The notes under the pieces are model-generated. The model had not been told where the DNA came from, did not search any database, and saw only the letters and a program-made list of their open reading frames with translations. Source: Whalleya microplaca (Eukaryota > Ascomycota > Sordariomycetes > Xylariales > Xylariaceae). From it: a stretch of 64,000 bases of DNA. This document shows, in pieces, positions 20,430-30,310 of this stretch. Position numbers and translations under genes: made by a program. The stretch is taken from contig MU385712.1 in assembly GCA_022497155.1 (NCBI GenBank), forward strand, positions 1,177,765 to 1,241,764. The letters are read 5' to 3'. How positions within the stretch are numbered: position 1 is the first letter of the stretch; each line of letters opens with the position of its first letter.

Positions 20430-22307
20430 ATGACGGCCAATTTAGCACTCAAGTATGCTGAGGAACGCAACAAGCGACTTCGCCCGGACACTGTTCATCA
20501 GTACTCCAGCGTTCGTTCTGCCGAGATTGCAGACCTGGGGCACGACCCCTGGATCGACTACCAGGCTCTTGCCAATGAGAAGCCTTTCATCAACGACGGG
20601 GATAGAATCAAGTTCCTGATCATTGGTGGAGGACATAGTGGACTTCTCTATGCTCATAGACTCATCGAAGCAGGCTTCCAATCAAGTGACATCTGCATTG
20701 TCGACACTGCCGGAGGCTATGGTGGCACCTGGTATTGGAATCGCTACCCGGGCCTCATGTGCGATGTCGAGAGTTACTGTTACCTCCCGCTATTGGAGGA
20801 GACAGGTCACATACCATCATACAAGTATTCTCCTGGATTTGAGATTCGACAACACTCAGAGAGAATTGCAAAGAAGAATGATCTCCACGCGCTGTTTGGC
20901 ACCAAAGTGGATAGCCAGAAGTGGGATGAAGAGAAGGGAGAATGGACTGTGAAGATGACACGCAATTTCGAGCCCGTTCGGGAAGCTTTCAGCATCACTG
21001 TTCAAGCTCAGTTTGTCTTAGGCGCCGGTGGCATCTTCCCTAGCCCAAAAATTCCGAACCTTCCCGGATTTGATGAGCTTCGAAGTCATAAGCACGTGTT
21101 CCACACCTCTCGATGGGACTACGAGTACACCGGCGGTTCCCAGGAGGACCCGGCCTTGGTAAATCTCAAGGACAAAGTCGTCGGTATCATAGGCACTGGA
21201 GCGACTGCAGTCCAGGTTGTGCCAGCAGTAGCCAAGTGGGCTAAGCATTTGTACGTGTTCCAGCGTACTCCTTCCTACTGTGGAGCTCGCATGCAAAGGA
21301 AGACCGACCCGGAGACATGGAAAAAGGTAGCTTATAAGGAGGGATGGCAGCTCGAGCGACGGCAAAACTTCAACTCCTTTGTATCGAATGATCCAGCACC
21401 AGTGGACCTCGTCAATGACGGGTGGACTGAGCAACGTGCCCTCGCTGGTGCTATTGGTAACCCTAAACTCATCACCCCGGACAAGGTCGAGGAACACCTT
21501 TCCGATCTCTTCAAGCTGGACGTGCCTCGTGCTGAGAAAGTCCGAGCTCGGGTCGATGAGGTGGTCAAGGACGTTGCCACTGCTGAGAAACTGAAGCCTT
21601 GGTATCATGGTTGGTGCAAGCGGCCTACTTTCCATGACGATTACTTGGAGGCATTCAACTTGCCCAATGTTACTCTTGTCGACACTGATGGCAAGGGAAT
21701 CGATCGATACACCAAACATGGCATAGTGGCCAATGGTGTCGAGTACGTTCTTGATACTTTGATCCTCGGTACTGGATACACAAGCAATCTTGCAACCACT
21801 TCACCGACTGAGCGTATGGACACAAAGACTGTGGGGCGTGACGAAAGGGAATTGCAGGCTAAGTGGATCAACAGTGATGATTTCGGGACGCTGTTGGGTG
21901 TGGCAACGAACCAGTTTCCGAATCTCTTCTTCAACGCCTTCTCTGGGGCTGCTACAAGTCTTAATTTGACTTCGGTTCTTGACATTAATGCAAAGCTCGT
22001 GGCTAATATCATCTCGGAAGCTTCTCGCAAGGCACAAAACCCCGAGAAACTGATCATCGAGGTGTCGAAGGACGCTGAAGATAAGTACACTGCCGAGGTG
22101 AAGAGAAGATCATTATGGTTCTCTGTGATGGCCGCTTGCACGCCTGGCTATTTCTCGGAGGAAGGTGCTGCAGCGACTAAAACGCCGGAAGAGCTGGAGC
22201 GTATTGCCAAGTACTCGACATGGGGTGGAGGTCCATTAGATTATGAAACCATGGTTGACGCGTACAAGGCTGCAGAGGATTTGAAAGGATTTGAAATTAG
22301 GACTTAG
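20430..22307 (+). CDS. Baeyer-Villiger (class B flavin) monooxygenase
   Basis: Single exon, 625 residues, usual length for the longer fungal type I enzymes. First Rossmann motif IIGGGHSGLLYAHRL (residues 64-78, FAD); then GGTWYWNRYPGLMCDVES (98-115), the Gly-x-Trp...Tyr-Pro-Gly...Cys-Asp block typical of Baeyer-Villiger enzymes. The family fingerprint region ends VFHTSRWDY (223-231), and a second Rossmann motif GIIGTGATAVQ (252-262) binds NADPH. These enzymes use NADPH and O2 to turn ketones into esters or lactones, or to oxidise heteroatoms. The N-terminal extension before the FAD motif and the DPWIDYQAL segment resemble steroid or cyclic-ketone monooxygenases, but the substrate cannot be read from sequence. 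No signal peptide, so cytosolic. No intact partner pathway genes lie next to it. Confidence 0.93.
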   Translation: MTANLALKYAEERNKRLRPDTVHQYSSVRSAEIADLGHDPWIDYQALANEKPFINDGDRIKFLIIGGGHSGLLYAHRLIEAGFQSSDICIVDTAGGYGGTWYWNRYPGLMCDVESYCYLPLLEETGHIPSYKYSPGFEIRQHSERIAKKNDLHALFGTKVDSQKWDEEKGEWTVKMTRNFEPVREAFSITVQAQFVLGAGGIFPSPKIPNLPGFDELRSHKHVFHTSRWDYEYTGGSQEDPALVNLKDKVVGIIGTGATAVQVVPAVAKWAKHLYVFQRTPSYCGARMQRKTDPETWKKVAYKEGWQLERRQNFNSFVSNDPAPVDLVNDGWTEQRALAGAIGNPKLITPDKVEEHLSDLFKLDVPRAEKVRARVDEVVKDVATAEKLKPWYHGWCKRPTFHDDYLEAFNLPNVTLVDTDGKGIDRYTKHGIVANGVEYVLDTLILGTGYTSNLATTSPTERMDTKTVGRDERELQAKWINSDDFGTLLGVATNQFPNLFFNAFSGAATSLNLTSVLDINAKLVANIISEASRKAQNPEKLIIEVSKDAEDKYTAEVKRRSLWFSVMAACTPGYFSEEGAAATKTPEELERIAKYSTWGGGPLDYETMVDAYKAAEDLKGFEIRT

Positions 22308-22931
22308 GACAGGTCGTGGCGAAACTCTACTACACAGGTTGAGTATATTGGACACATAAGGGTAGAGGATTTCCAGGACGTATGCTGATATGAATCACTG
22401 AAATTGTTCATCGTGTTAGAAAATTCTTCCCGATTTAGATCATATCTGGTCAGCAGTTATGAAGCTCTATGAATGAAACAGAGAGGGACGACGAGACGAA
22501 GGAAATGAGTTAGCTTATTGGAATGAATATATGTAACTTAAGGTGAGAATGGGTTCCCAGTGATATGTGAACTGTGTCGAAAAGCGCAATTATCTCAAAG
22601 TACACGTACATATTGAACAATTCATTGTCTAAAACATATTTTACAGCTATATACAGGTATGCGCTCTTCTATTTTGTATCCCGACAGCTTCCCAAGCAGA
22701 TACGCCGTGAGCCCCGCCCTACCACCTGACACGAACTAATGTAGACTCCATGATCATTTTCGAATCCAATGTACCCCGCAATCACGAAAATCAGGAATCC
22801 TCTCCCAAATTGAGCGAGGTCCTAACCCGCCTTATATCTCCCAATTGTGACGAGGGTATTATGGGGGAAACATTCTCATGCCGAATGCCCGACTCCTAGG
22901 AGTGTTATTGTGCACCTTAGCTTTCCTCCCA
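22308..22931. other. Convergent 3' spacer
   Basis: Untranslated ends of the monooxygenase (plus) and the secreted protein (minus). No further structure noticed. Confidence 0.5.
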
Positions 22932-25491
22932 CTACTCCATTCCAATCAATGTAGAGTTGTCCAACTCGCGTCGTCTTAAACCGCACTGTTCACCCGAGGC
23001 ACAGTCGCACAGGACTTTGATAGCCTCGCCCAGGCCGATGTCTCCTATGGCGAACTCAGGCTGTACGAACGCGAAGGCATCGACGGCATCTTGCAGGAGC
23101 TCGCAGTCGAAGTCGCCTCCGGCCCCCTTGTGAAACTCGAAATGGACATCCATGTAGTCTGTCGCTCCGGGCTGCGACTGCAGCTTCCACCAGGGGTTGT
23201 AGTAGTGGGGACCCGCGAAGCCGACCGAGTTGCACCACGTGGCCGACTCCGGCTCCGGATGCGGGTGATCGCGGCCGAACAGGGAGCGGGGGTCCCACCA
23301 CCGCTTCATAGACTCAACCTCGTACTTCGCCTTGTAGCAGTTCTTTCCCGTCGCGGCGTGCTGCGCCGCCGCCGCCGCCGTCTTGATGAGTGCCTGCCGG
23401 ATCGACGACGAGTTGTACTTGCTGCTCTCGACGCTGACGACGATCTCGCCGTCCTTAGCGAGGAAGCCGGCCTCGACGTAGGGGACTTTGCCGATGCTCG
23501 CTGAGTCCGTCTTGCATGCGGCGAAGCTGTTAGAGGTGGGCGTGGGGCAGATCTTCTCGAGGGCATTCGACACGCCGGTGTAGAGGGCGGTGCCTGTCAC
23601 AGTACCGACGTGCACTGATGATGAACCGGCTTCCAGGGTTACAGCACCGGTTTGGACCACGCAGTTCTTGATGCTTGAGCAAGAGTCCTCATTGTTCACG
23701 ACCCGCGTGCAAACCTGGCAGTGCTTCTTGTCGGTCGTGGGTGGGCCAAAGCCTGTTGTGATAGTCAAGTCACGGTCCTCTATGGAAGGGCTCTGCGTGA
23801 TCATGGGCGCTCCGGTGATGGTTGGCAGTGGAATGGCGTCGTCCCGCTTGGTGTTCCTTGGGGGAAGGGTTGTGTACTCGCAGCTCTTGGTCCTGACAAC
23901 CGTTGGCGAAATAGTGAGGAAGGGCAGAGTCCTGCTCTTGTCGCAAACACAGTACTCCGTGGTTATGCCCTGGTCAGGGTCCTCGTTCTGCATGGTACAA
24001 GAAGGCTTTGGCTTTGGGGCTGCGTTGCCTTTGCAGAAGTTGTGCGTTAGTATTTCACGTGTTAAAGGGTGTAGTTGGGTTACTTACATGCGCTTCTCTT
24101 CGATACCTGTTGGTTGGTGGCCGCTTCCCAAGACCTCTTGATGACAGGGTTCTTCTGGGTCTCAGGGTTAACCCACACTTGAGCCGCAGCCATCCTCTTA
24201 CAATCGTCGGCAGGATTGACGCCTTCGAATGGCGTATACTGGACAACAATCTTTCCATTTGTTCCGGCATACTTCATCTTCCCAGTGTCGCCAGCTCCAG
24301 GGTACGTCAGAGCGGCGAATTTTCCTCTTCCGGGGTTCACTGCCGACTTCAATGTTCTGCCCAGAGCGTTGATCTGCTGCGTGTATCTCTGGGCCTTATT
24401 GGTAGCACTAATAAAAAAGTCAGCCACTAGTTCTAAAAGTTCGTATCCTGAAGCTAAATATCCATCCAACAAACGCACGGAGGTGGTGATGAGGCTAGTA
24501 GAAAATGGCATTACTCACCTCTGTGCTCTAGTCAAGATGAAGACGTTCACGTCATCGCCATCTGCGAAGGGGTTGCCTTTCTTAGTCTTGAGATCTTCTA
24601 AGCTGGTCCAGTGTTGCCGCTTAGCAACCTGGTTTGCTGGAGTGGCCTCTGTCATAACATCGACGGCAATCTTCTTGAACTCGTCTAATGAGCGTTCGAC
24701 TACTTCGTCCTTGCTGATACGCTTTAGGAATGAACTAGGGCCGTTTATTTTGTCTTCTTTGGTAGATTCCCAGAGGTGGCCAGCCCAGAATCCCTTAGAT
24801 GACTGTGAAGCAACAGAGTAAGCAATCTGTTTGATTTAAGGGGAGCCGAGGCTGTAGGGAAAATAGACTTACCATGATGATGATACCGGTGCAGCCCGAT
24901 AAGCCTCTCATTTTCCAAACTTGAGGAGTTTTTCCAAATTCGTACCACATTCCCGTGGCACCGACGGGTGTCCCATCAATAACCCAAGATGTTACTTGTT
25001 GGTCAGTTGGGGTAATGTCAATATCATTATCACTGTTATCCGGCGCCATGCTTAGTAGCAAGTCAAATAGCGAGACCTCGTCGGGCTGACCATCAACTTT
25101 GTTGATGTCACTGGTAGTGAGCAATGGTACCGCTTCAGGGGCTCTCTTCCCGAAGATGTTGGTAAGATCAGGGTCGCCGTTGACCTCATCGCCAGGCTTT
25201 ACGCTGGGAGTGGCCTTGGGAGCTACGATCCCATTGACTGTCTTACAATTTTTGCAGGTAGGTGTTTTTCCAGCGTTGCCTCCGGGCTCCTCTGGTAGAA
25301 ACGGTCAGCAACGAGCAGTCACAAATCCAAAGTTCACATGAAGGGAATCACGCGTAGTTTTGGATATAGAGGGGCTACTTACGTCCGCCGAGTTCACAGA
25401 ATTGGCCCTTGACGGCATCTGCACGGGGAGCAAGTGCTTGCCTTGGAATCGCTGCCGCGAAAGGCACCAAGCAAAGCAGCTGCCACAGCAT
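22932..25491 (-). CDS. Large secreted protein of a fungal-specific family, five exons
   Basis: Exons 25491-25383, 25291-24873, 24802-24519, 24407-24088 and 24028-22932 join in frame through four introns with GTAAGT/GTGAGT donors; 742 residues. Start is MLWQLLCLVPFAAAIPRQALAPR, a signal peptide, followed by a short Cys-containing segment (PTCKNCKTVNG). The next domain reads ...MWYEFGKTPQVWKMRGLSGCTGIIIM-SSKGFWAGHLWES. A Cys-paired region follows (YCVCDKSRTLPFLTI, CQVCTRVVNNEDSCSSI), then an Ala-rich helix and a C-terminal domain with WCNSVGFAGPHYYNPWW and a final CDCASGEQC. I recall similarly built secreted proteins near chitinase or killer-toxin-like genes in plant- and insect-associated fungi, but no activity is established. 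Putative role: extracellular or cell-wall protein. Confidence 0.85.
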
Positions 25492-27037
25492 AATGAACAA
25501 GCAGCACGGTGCTTCGTGTGTTCCTAAGGGTGAGAGATAGAGATATTTTGTTCTTGAAGTAGAAACTGATAGGTATAATTGAACTTAGAAGCTTGGTGGT
25601 ACACAACTAGGAGATGCAGATTGAGCAGAGGCAGTAGCCCCCTTTATATATAATAGTCCGTTTCATTCAACTCACTGATGGCATGAACTCTTCGCTGTGC
25701 CGTACGATATACCAATGTATTGATAGAGCATATCTTTCTACGCCGTAAAGGATTATATCAGGCAATGAGACTAATCGCAAGGCTCGACTTATCCAAGCCT
25801 CCAAGTACTAGCAAATCAGCTTGTTCATGTCATGAAGAGGCGGATCCTTCAGTTAGGAAGTCATCACTAGTTTACCACCGGTTCGCCTACTAAGGCAAGA
25901 GTTCCTGCACATGGCAATATGTATGAGAAAATAGGGCTTACAGTTAACCGGGGCCTCTCAACATCTCCCGGGGGGTCATTGTGATGCCTATACTTGTTTA
26001 GGCATGATCTACATAAGTGGACTAAAAGTCGATTTCAGTCTAAATATCAACTGTACATTACTAGTATTTCTACTAACTAATGTAAGAGGCTCTGCTGAAG
26101 GTCCCATTGGGTATGTTGCTATTGGAGGGTTTAGTAAAGGTGCTATTGTGGGAGGTCTCATTAAAAGTGCTGCTAAAGATATTGAAGATTTTGTTAGAGA
26201 TGCTACTACTAAAGGTGTTGCCGAAAGTGCTGTTGGAGGTCATGTTAAAGGTCATGTTGAATGTCATGTTAAAGGCCCCGGGAAAGGCCCGAAGAGAGCT
26301 AATTGACACCCTATAGCTAAGACATATACTGAGCATATCCCAAATATTGTATAGCCTCAAATGTTAATGTATATTGAGCATATGTTCTGAAACCCACTTT
26401 TTCGCCTTCAAATGGACCCCAGCTGCAACTTCAAGAAAGATAGGGGTTTGAACTGTACCCATGTACACCTCCTCAGGAATATCTAGTGTAGCTGCGATGC
26501 ATCTGCGTCAAATTTATCATGAAAATACATTGTAGTATCTCTAACATTATCAATGCACTTGTTCCGATCCGAACTCTTTTTTGGGGAAAATCGGGGCTAT
26601 ATTCCTCCAACTCTAATGATTCCTGGTGGCGTGTAGGGCTGTACAGCATTGGTTCGGACGCCAACCCACTTTACAAGAATAGAACAAGCTTTCGCCAAGG
26701 TAGGCACCTTGTCCAGATCCAGGGGTATGGCAAGCTTCTCTGCTTCTGTACATAAGACTCTTCAGCCTCAGCTTCTATCAATGAATTGATCGGCTGTAGC
26801 TGCTAGCACACCACATTGAACGGCTGAAAGGCTGAACGGTCAGCCTATAAGCCGCTTGACGTCATAGCAATCTCCTTAAGTTGCGCCAATTCAACTTCTA
26901 ATTATAGTCAGAGGATCCCAACGTTCATCGATCGGCCATTTAGTAAAGCTGCATCCCGGCAGCTAGGAAACGGATGCGGCGCATTCTTATCTTAACACCT
27001 CTTGTAAGATTGTTATTTGTTAATATCAGACTCAACG
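25492..27037. other. Intergenic with a degenerate short-unit repeat
   Basis: Holds the promoter of the secreted protein and, at 26095-26290, a degenerate repeat described separately. Otherwise no gene seen. Confidence 0.5.
26095..26290. repeat. Degenerate short tandem repeat, open on both strands
   Basis: Units of roughly 12-15 nt related to GGTCATGTTAAA / GGTGCTGCTAAA repeat with drift, becoming most regular near 26235-26275. Both strands stay open across it (plus: GHVKGHVECHVKG; minus: FNMTFNMTFNMTSN). That follows from the repeat composition and is not evidence of a gene. Confidence 0.7.
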
Positions 27038-28072
27038 ATGGAAGGCTTTCAGAATGCGCTCAACGCCGGGGATTACGATCGGGTTGCGGAGGCTTTCAAA
27101 GCTAAGCGCTTGACCACCCGATCTGCCGTGCCCCTCCTATACCATGCTATCGCAAAGAGCCTTCCGCAAGCTGTCGCCTTCTTGCTGCAGCAAGGCGTAC
27201 GCCCTGTGGTATTTCAAATAGGTCCGCTCGCAAAATGCCGCTCCATCGCCATCTTCGAACTGTTAGAGCAGGCTGGTTGGCCAATTAAGACTAAGGGTCA
27301 TCTCATACTCACGTTCGTTCTATGGTCACATTCCGATACCAATGTCTGCTAACTATGCCGCAGACAAGCTCTCGACAGCAAAGAGGTTGTAGATTGGCTA
27401 ATTGATCACGGAGCGCAGCTCAAATTTCCGCAGAGCGAGCTGCGCACCGACCTCAAAAAGGGAGAGCGGGATGACACCATTGCGGTTCTCAACGAAGCGG
27501 CGGCGCAGGGGAACATGGAGATGTTCGACTATCTAGTCTCGCGAGGTGCAGACCCTTCGCAATGCTTGGCCCTGCATTATGCGACTCTTTACAAACCCCA
27601 GGATCCCACTCAGGTTGAACTCAACATCGCGCACCTGCTGCAGAGATATAACTATGATGTCAACGGCGACGACGCCTGTAACGGACTGGTGAAGCTGAGC
27701 GACTTCACGTACACTGGCCGGGATGGTCCACCCTTGCGATGGGCCGTCTACCATCATAACGTACCGGCGATTGAGTCACTACTCCGTCACGGTGCTGAAG
27801 CGTCTGCTGCGCTGTTGGTCGCCGTAGAAAGTGATGATCTGGACGCACTCAAATTGTTGCTTGGAGCTGGCGGCGACGCCACCGACGCATGCAGGATTGC
27901 CGCCACTAGATCGAAAACTGATGCGACTCTCATCTGTTTGGAACATGGCGCAGATCCTAACCCGGCTCTTGTATACGATGCGAAGCTTACTGAAGCGGAG
28001 AGCACGTACAAGCCAATGACCGGCGCTATAAAAGCATTGCTCAAAGACTCTAAGTATAAACGCGACTCTTGA
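27038..28072 (+). CDS. Ankyrin-repeat protein, two exons
   Basis: Starts at the ATG at 27038 (MEGFQNALNAGDYDRVAEAFKAK). The first exon runs to about 27296; the second covers about 27370-28072 and contains ALDSKEVVDWLIDHGAQ, NMEMFDYLVSRGADPSQ, NVPAIESLLRHGAEASA, DDLDALKLLLGAGGDAT and DATLICLEHGADPN, all ankyrin consensus. The intron has a good branch-like GCTAAC at 27348 and a CAG at 27361-27363. That CAG does not keep frame with the donor at 27297 (GTCATC); the AAG a few bases later (27366-27368) does, giving KTK-ALDSKE. The exact splice is therefore unsure, and a small frame lesion is possible. Protein of about 320 residues, no other domain, presumably a binding protein. Confidence 0.75.
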
Positions 28073-28157
28073 GCGGGCGTTTTGTAATTCCAAAGAAAAA
28101 CAACAATTAAACGTTTTTATGTTAGCAACTAGGATGGTGCCGGGGCTCGAACGGCGG

Positions 28158-28810
28158 AACGATTTAAACTCACTGTGAAAGCCATTAAAGTTACCGTGAT
28201 GCACGTAATGATAGATACACTTAAGCCACCGTACATTTTACCTGCAAATAGATGTATATCTTTTACGTTATAGTTTAACCCCTAAGCAGACATATTTTCT
28301 TAATAATTGAGACCTTACTTTTCTAACATCGTTTAAATAAATCTCTTTTTAAGCTCTTTAGCTTACTCGAACTACTTTTAGGTGGAAAAGGGGGGCTTAA
28401 ACGACGTTTCTTGCTCGATAACGGCCAGCAACCGGTCGTATAACCTGTAGAAAATATGTGGACTAAAATGTTCCTATGCCCTACGAAACACTGGCTCTAC
28501 TACGGTATTACCGCCGTCTAAGAATAGTCTCTTTTGTAATTAGTTGGTAGGTAGACATTAGAGTAGACAGCTCGTCGTCCTCGTAGACGTAAACAAATTC
28601 ATCATTATAGTTTGCCTTAGTTGTCTTCGTCAAAAGGATGGACTTGTCAAATTAAGTAACAGTGATACCCTCAAGCAACAAGTATTAGGTATTTACGGTT
28701 TATAGAAAAAATACTTAGGTTCAGCAGTTAAAAGGTTCTGTGGCTTAGACATGACTACTATTGGGTGAAACACAGTTGTTTCAATGGCTTTCACAGTGAC
28801 TTTAATCGTT
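28158..28810. mobile_element. Inverted-repeat-bounded segment, probable decayed MITE
   Basis: The 29-base block at 28158-28186 recurs inverted at 28783-28810 with one gap and one mismatch. The 16-base core CACTGTGAAAGCCATT (28171-28186; inverted at 28783-28798) is exact. Weaker similarity extends about 20 bases outward on both sides. The 600-bp interior is AT-rich and has no long frame. I could not find a convincing target duplication, so the superfamily is not assignable. It starts less than 100 bp after the ankyrin gene. Confidence 0.6.
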
Positions 28811-28843
28811 TCGCTCGTACTGACACGCATCTGGAGGTTATAC

Positions 28844-28846
<3 letters not shown>

Positions 28847-28888
<42 letters not shown>
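28847..28888. repeat. (CT)21 microsatellite
   Basis: Uninterrupted CT dinucleotides directly outside the right inverted repeat. Confidence 0.95.
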
Positions 28889-28894
<6 letters not shown>

Positions 28895-29970
28895 ATAAGG
28901 GAGCTCCACCCGGAATATTAAGCTTGTCAAGCTTTAGTACACGTTTGACGCTACCCCATATGTCCATGTACTATTCGTGCCTGACTATCTTACCTTCCAG
29001 TGACAATATTAGCTAAGCGTTCTATGGTACATGTTATAGTTATTACACTTTTTAAAAGTATCTATTTAACCATTCACGATCTTTTATTATCGATATTGAA
29101 AATCGTTTCAAAGGTAGTTATATATGTTTTCAGTTTATGGCTTAATTATCTTACTCAAATACCTATATAATATATTACAACAAGTGTTCCGTATATATCC
29201 TCTTATACTCTGAATTTCCGTGAGTAACGCCCGAAGACAGCAACGTGACAATGGGGAAATGTGTACTAGCTGGGTCGAGTGCTAACGTACTGGTCATGAA
29301 TTATGTCACTCACAACATCTTTCTGGACTTTTGTTTCCGTACATACCATATCGAGCTACCGAACCCCTAAAATATTCAATAACCTGGGATATATTTGTCC
29401 CAAGACGATGGAGGGGACCCGGCATATACGGACAGCAAGTCCGATGGAAAGCAGCCCTTTCCTTTCGGCCCACGCAGCTGCTTGGGGATGGGGTGAGGTA
29501 TCGTCCGCTTCTGGCCGTGCACATGATTCTTGACACCTAACTCTTCGTCGACCAACTAGGATGGTATGGCATGGCCTACGACTGCATCTAACGAAGATCA
29601 TCACTGTATAGTTGACATTAAAGCCCAGCACAGTCTATAGAAACAAACATATGGCAATCGCATATTCACTCAGGCAGAGCTTAGCAATTCTGGAAATTGT
29701 CACGAAGCGAGCTTACAGGACCACAAGAATTTATAAACTATCTAATGGTTAAGGAGCGACGAGAAACACTTCGGTATCAATCTCAGTCTGTCGATGTTGA
29801 ATCTTTCTGACTGGCAACTTGTCTCTGGCAACTTCTCGCCAACGGTCATTCTTAGACTGGGCCTATATATCCGGATAACATATCAGTAATGATGGCCCAG
29901 TATAGTTGGAGCGGAAGATCGGCCAACATACCACGCCAGCCCAATTTTGAGTACGTTTGGTGTTCTCATT

Positions 29971-30310
29971 CTAGCAGACGGCTCCGCCATCGTTACCACC
30001 GTGGCATGTGCCACTATGGCAGTCTTGAATCTCTGTCCATGTGCCACTCTTGCACTGGACCTGTTCACAGAAATACACATCAGTAAAGAGGGTCTGATAT
30101 CTCAACCAGGGTATATCAACATACCACACCGGTCCTGTCGCAACCGCAAAAGTGTCTATCTCCGTTGGAAGATTGGCAAGGACTATTCGTACGTCGTTGG
30201 TCACCACCATAGCCGGCGCCGCAGGTGTCTCTGGTCTCTAGTTGAGGGATTGTTGAAGCATTTACGGCGGCGGCAGCCATAAGAGTGAAGAAGAGAGCTG
30301 TGACCTTCAT
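29971..30310 (-). CDS. Small secreted cysteine-rich protein, 91 residues
   Basis: Exons 30310-30125 and 30060-29971, with a 64-nt intron (donor GTATGT, branch-like TACTGAT, acceptor GAACAG) in phase 0. The start MKVTALFFTLMAAAAVNA is a clean signal peptide; a short pro-segment ends LETR. The mature part has eight Cys: DTC, SPC, FCGC (two), VQC, QDC, GTC and AVC, consistent with four disulfides in about 65 residues. It is Gly/Ser/Thr-rich with no membrane segment. This build is that of effector-like or antimicrobial-type small secreted proteins; I do not recognise a named family. Flanked by long gene-poor DNA on both sides, as is common for such genes. Confidence 0.85.

Larger units (their letters stand above)
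28073..29970. other. Repeat-rich, AT-rich intergenic
   Basis: Holds an inverted-repeat pair (28158-28186 / 28783-28810) and a long CT microsatellite. No coding frame with family resemblance. Confidence 0.5.

Noticed and set aside
21018..22141. Long minus-strand frames under the monooxygenase gene (233 and 166 codons)
   Set aside because: Antisense shadows of a gene with complete flavin and NADPH motifs.
28130..28160. tRNA T-arm-like GGGGCTCGAAC
   Set aside because: No acceptor stem, D arm or anticodon arm at proper distance on either strand; it is part of the inverted-repeat flank.
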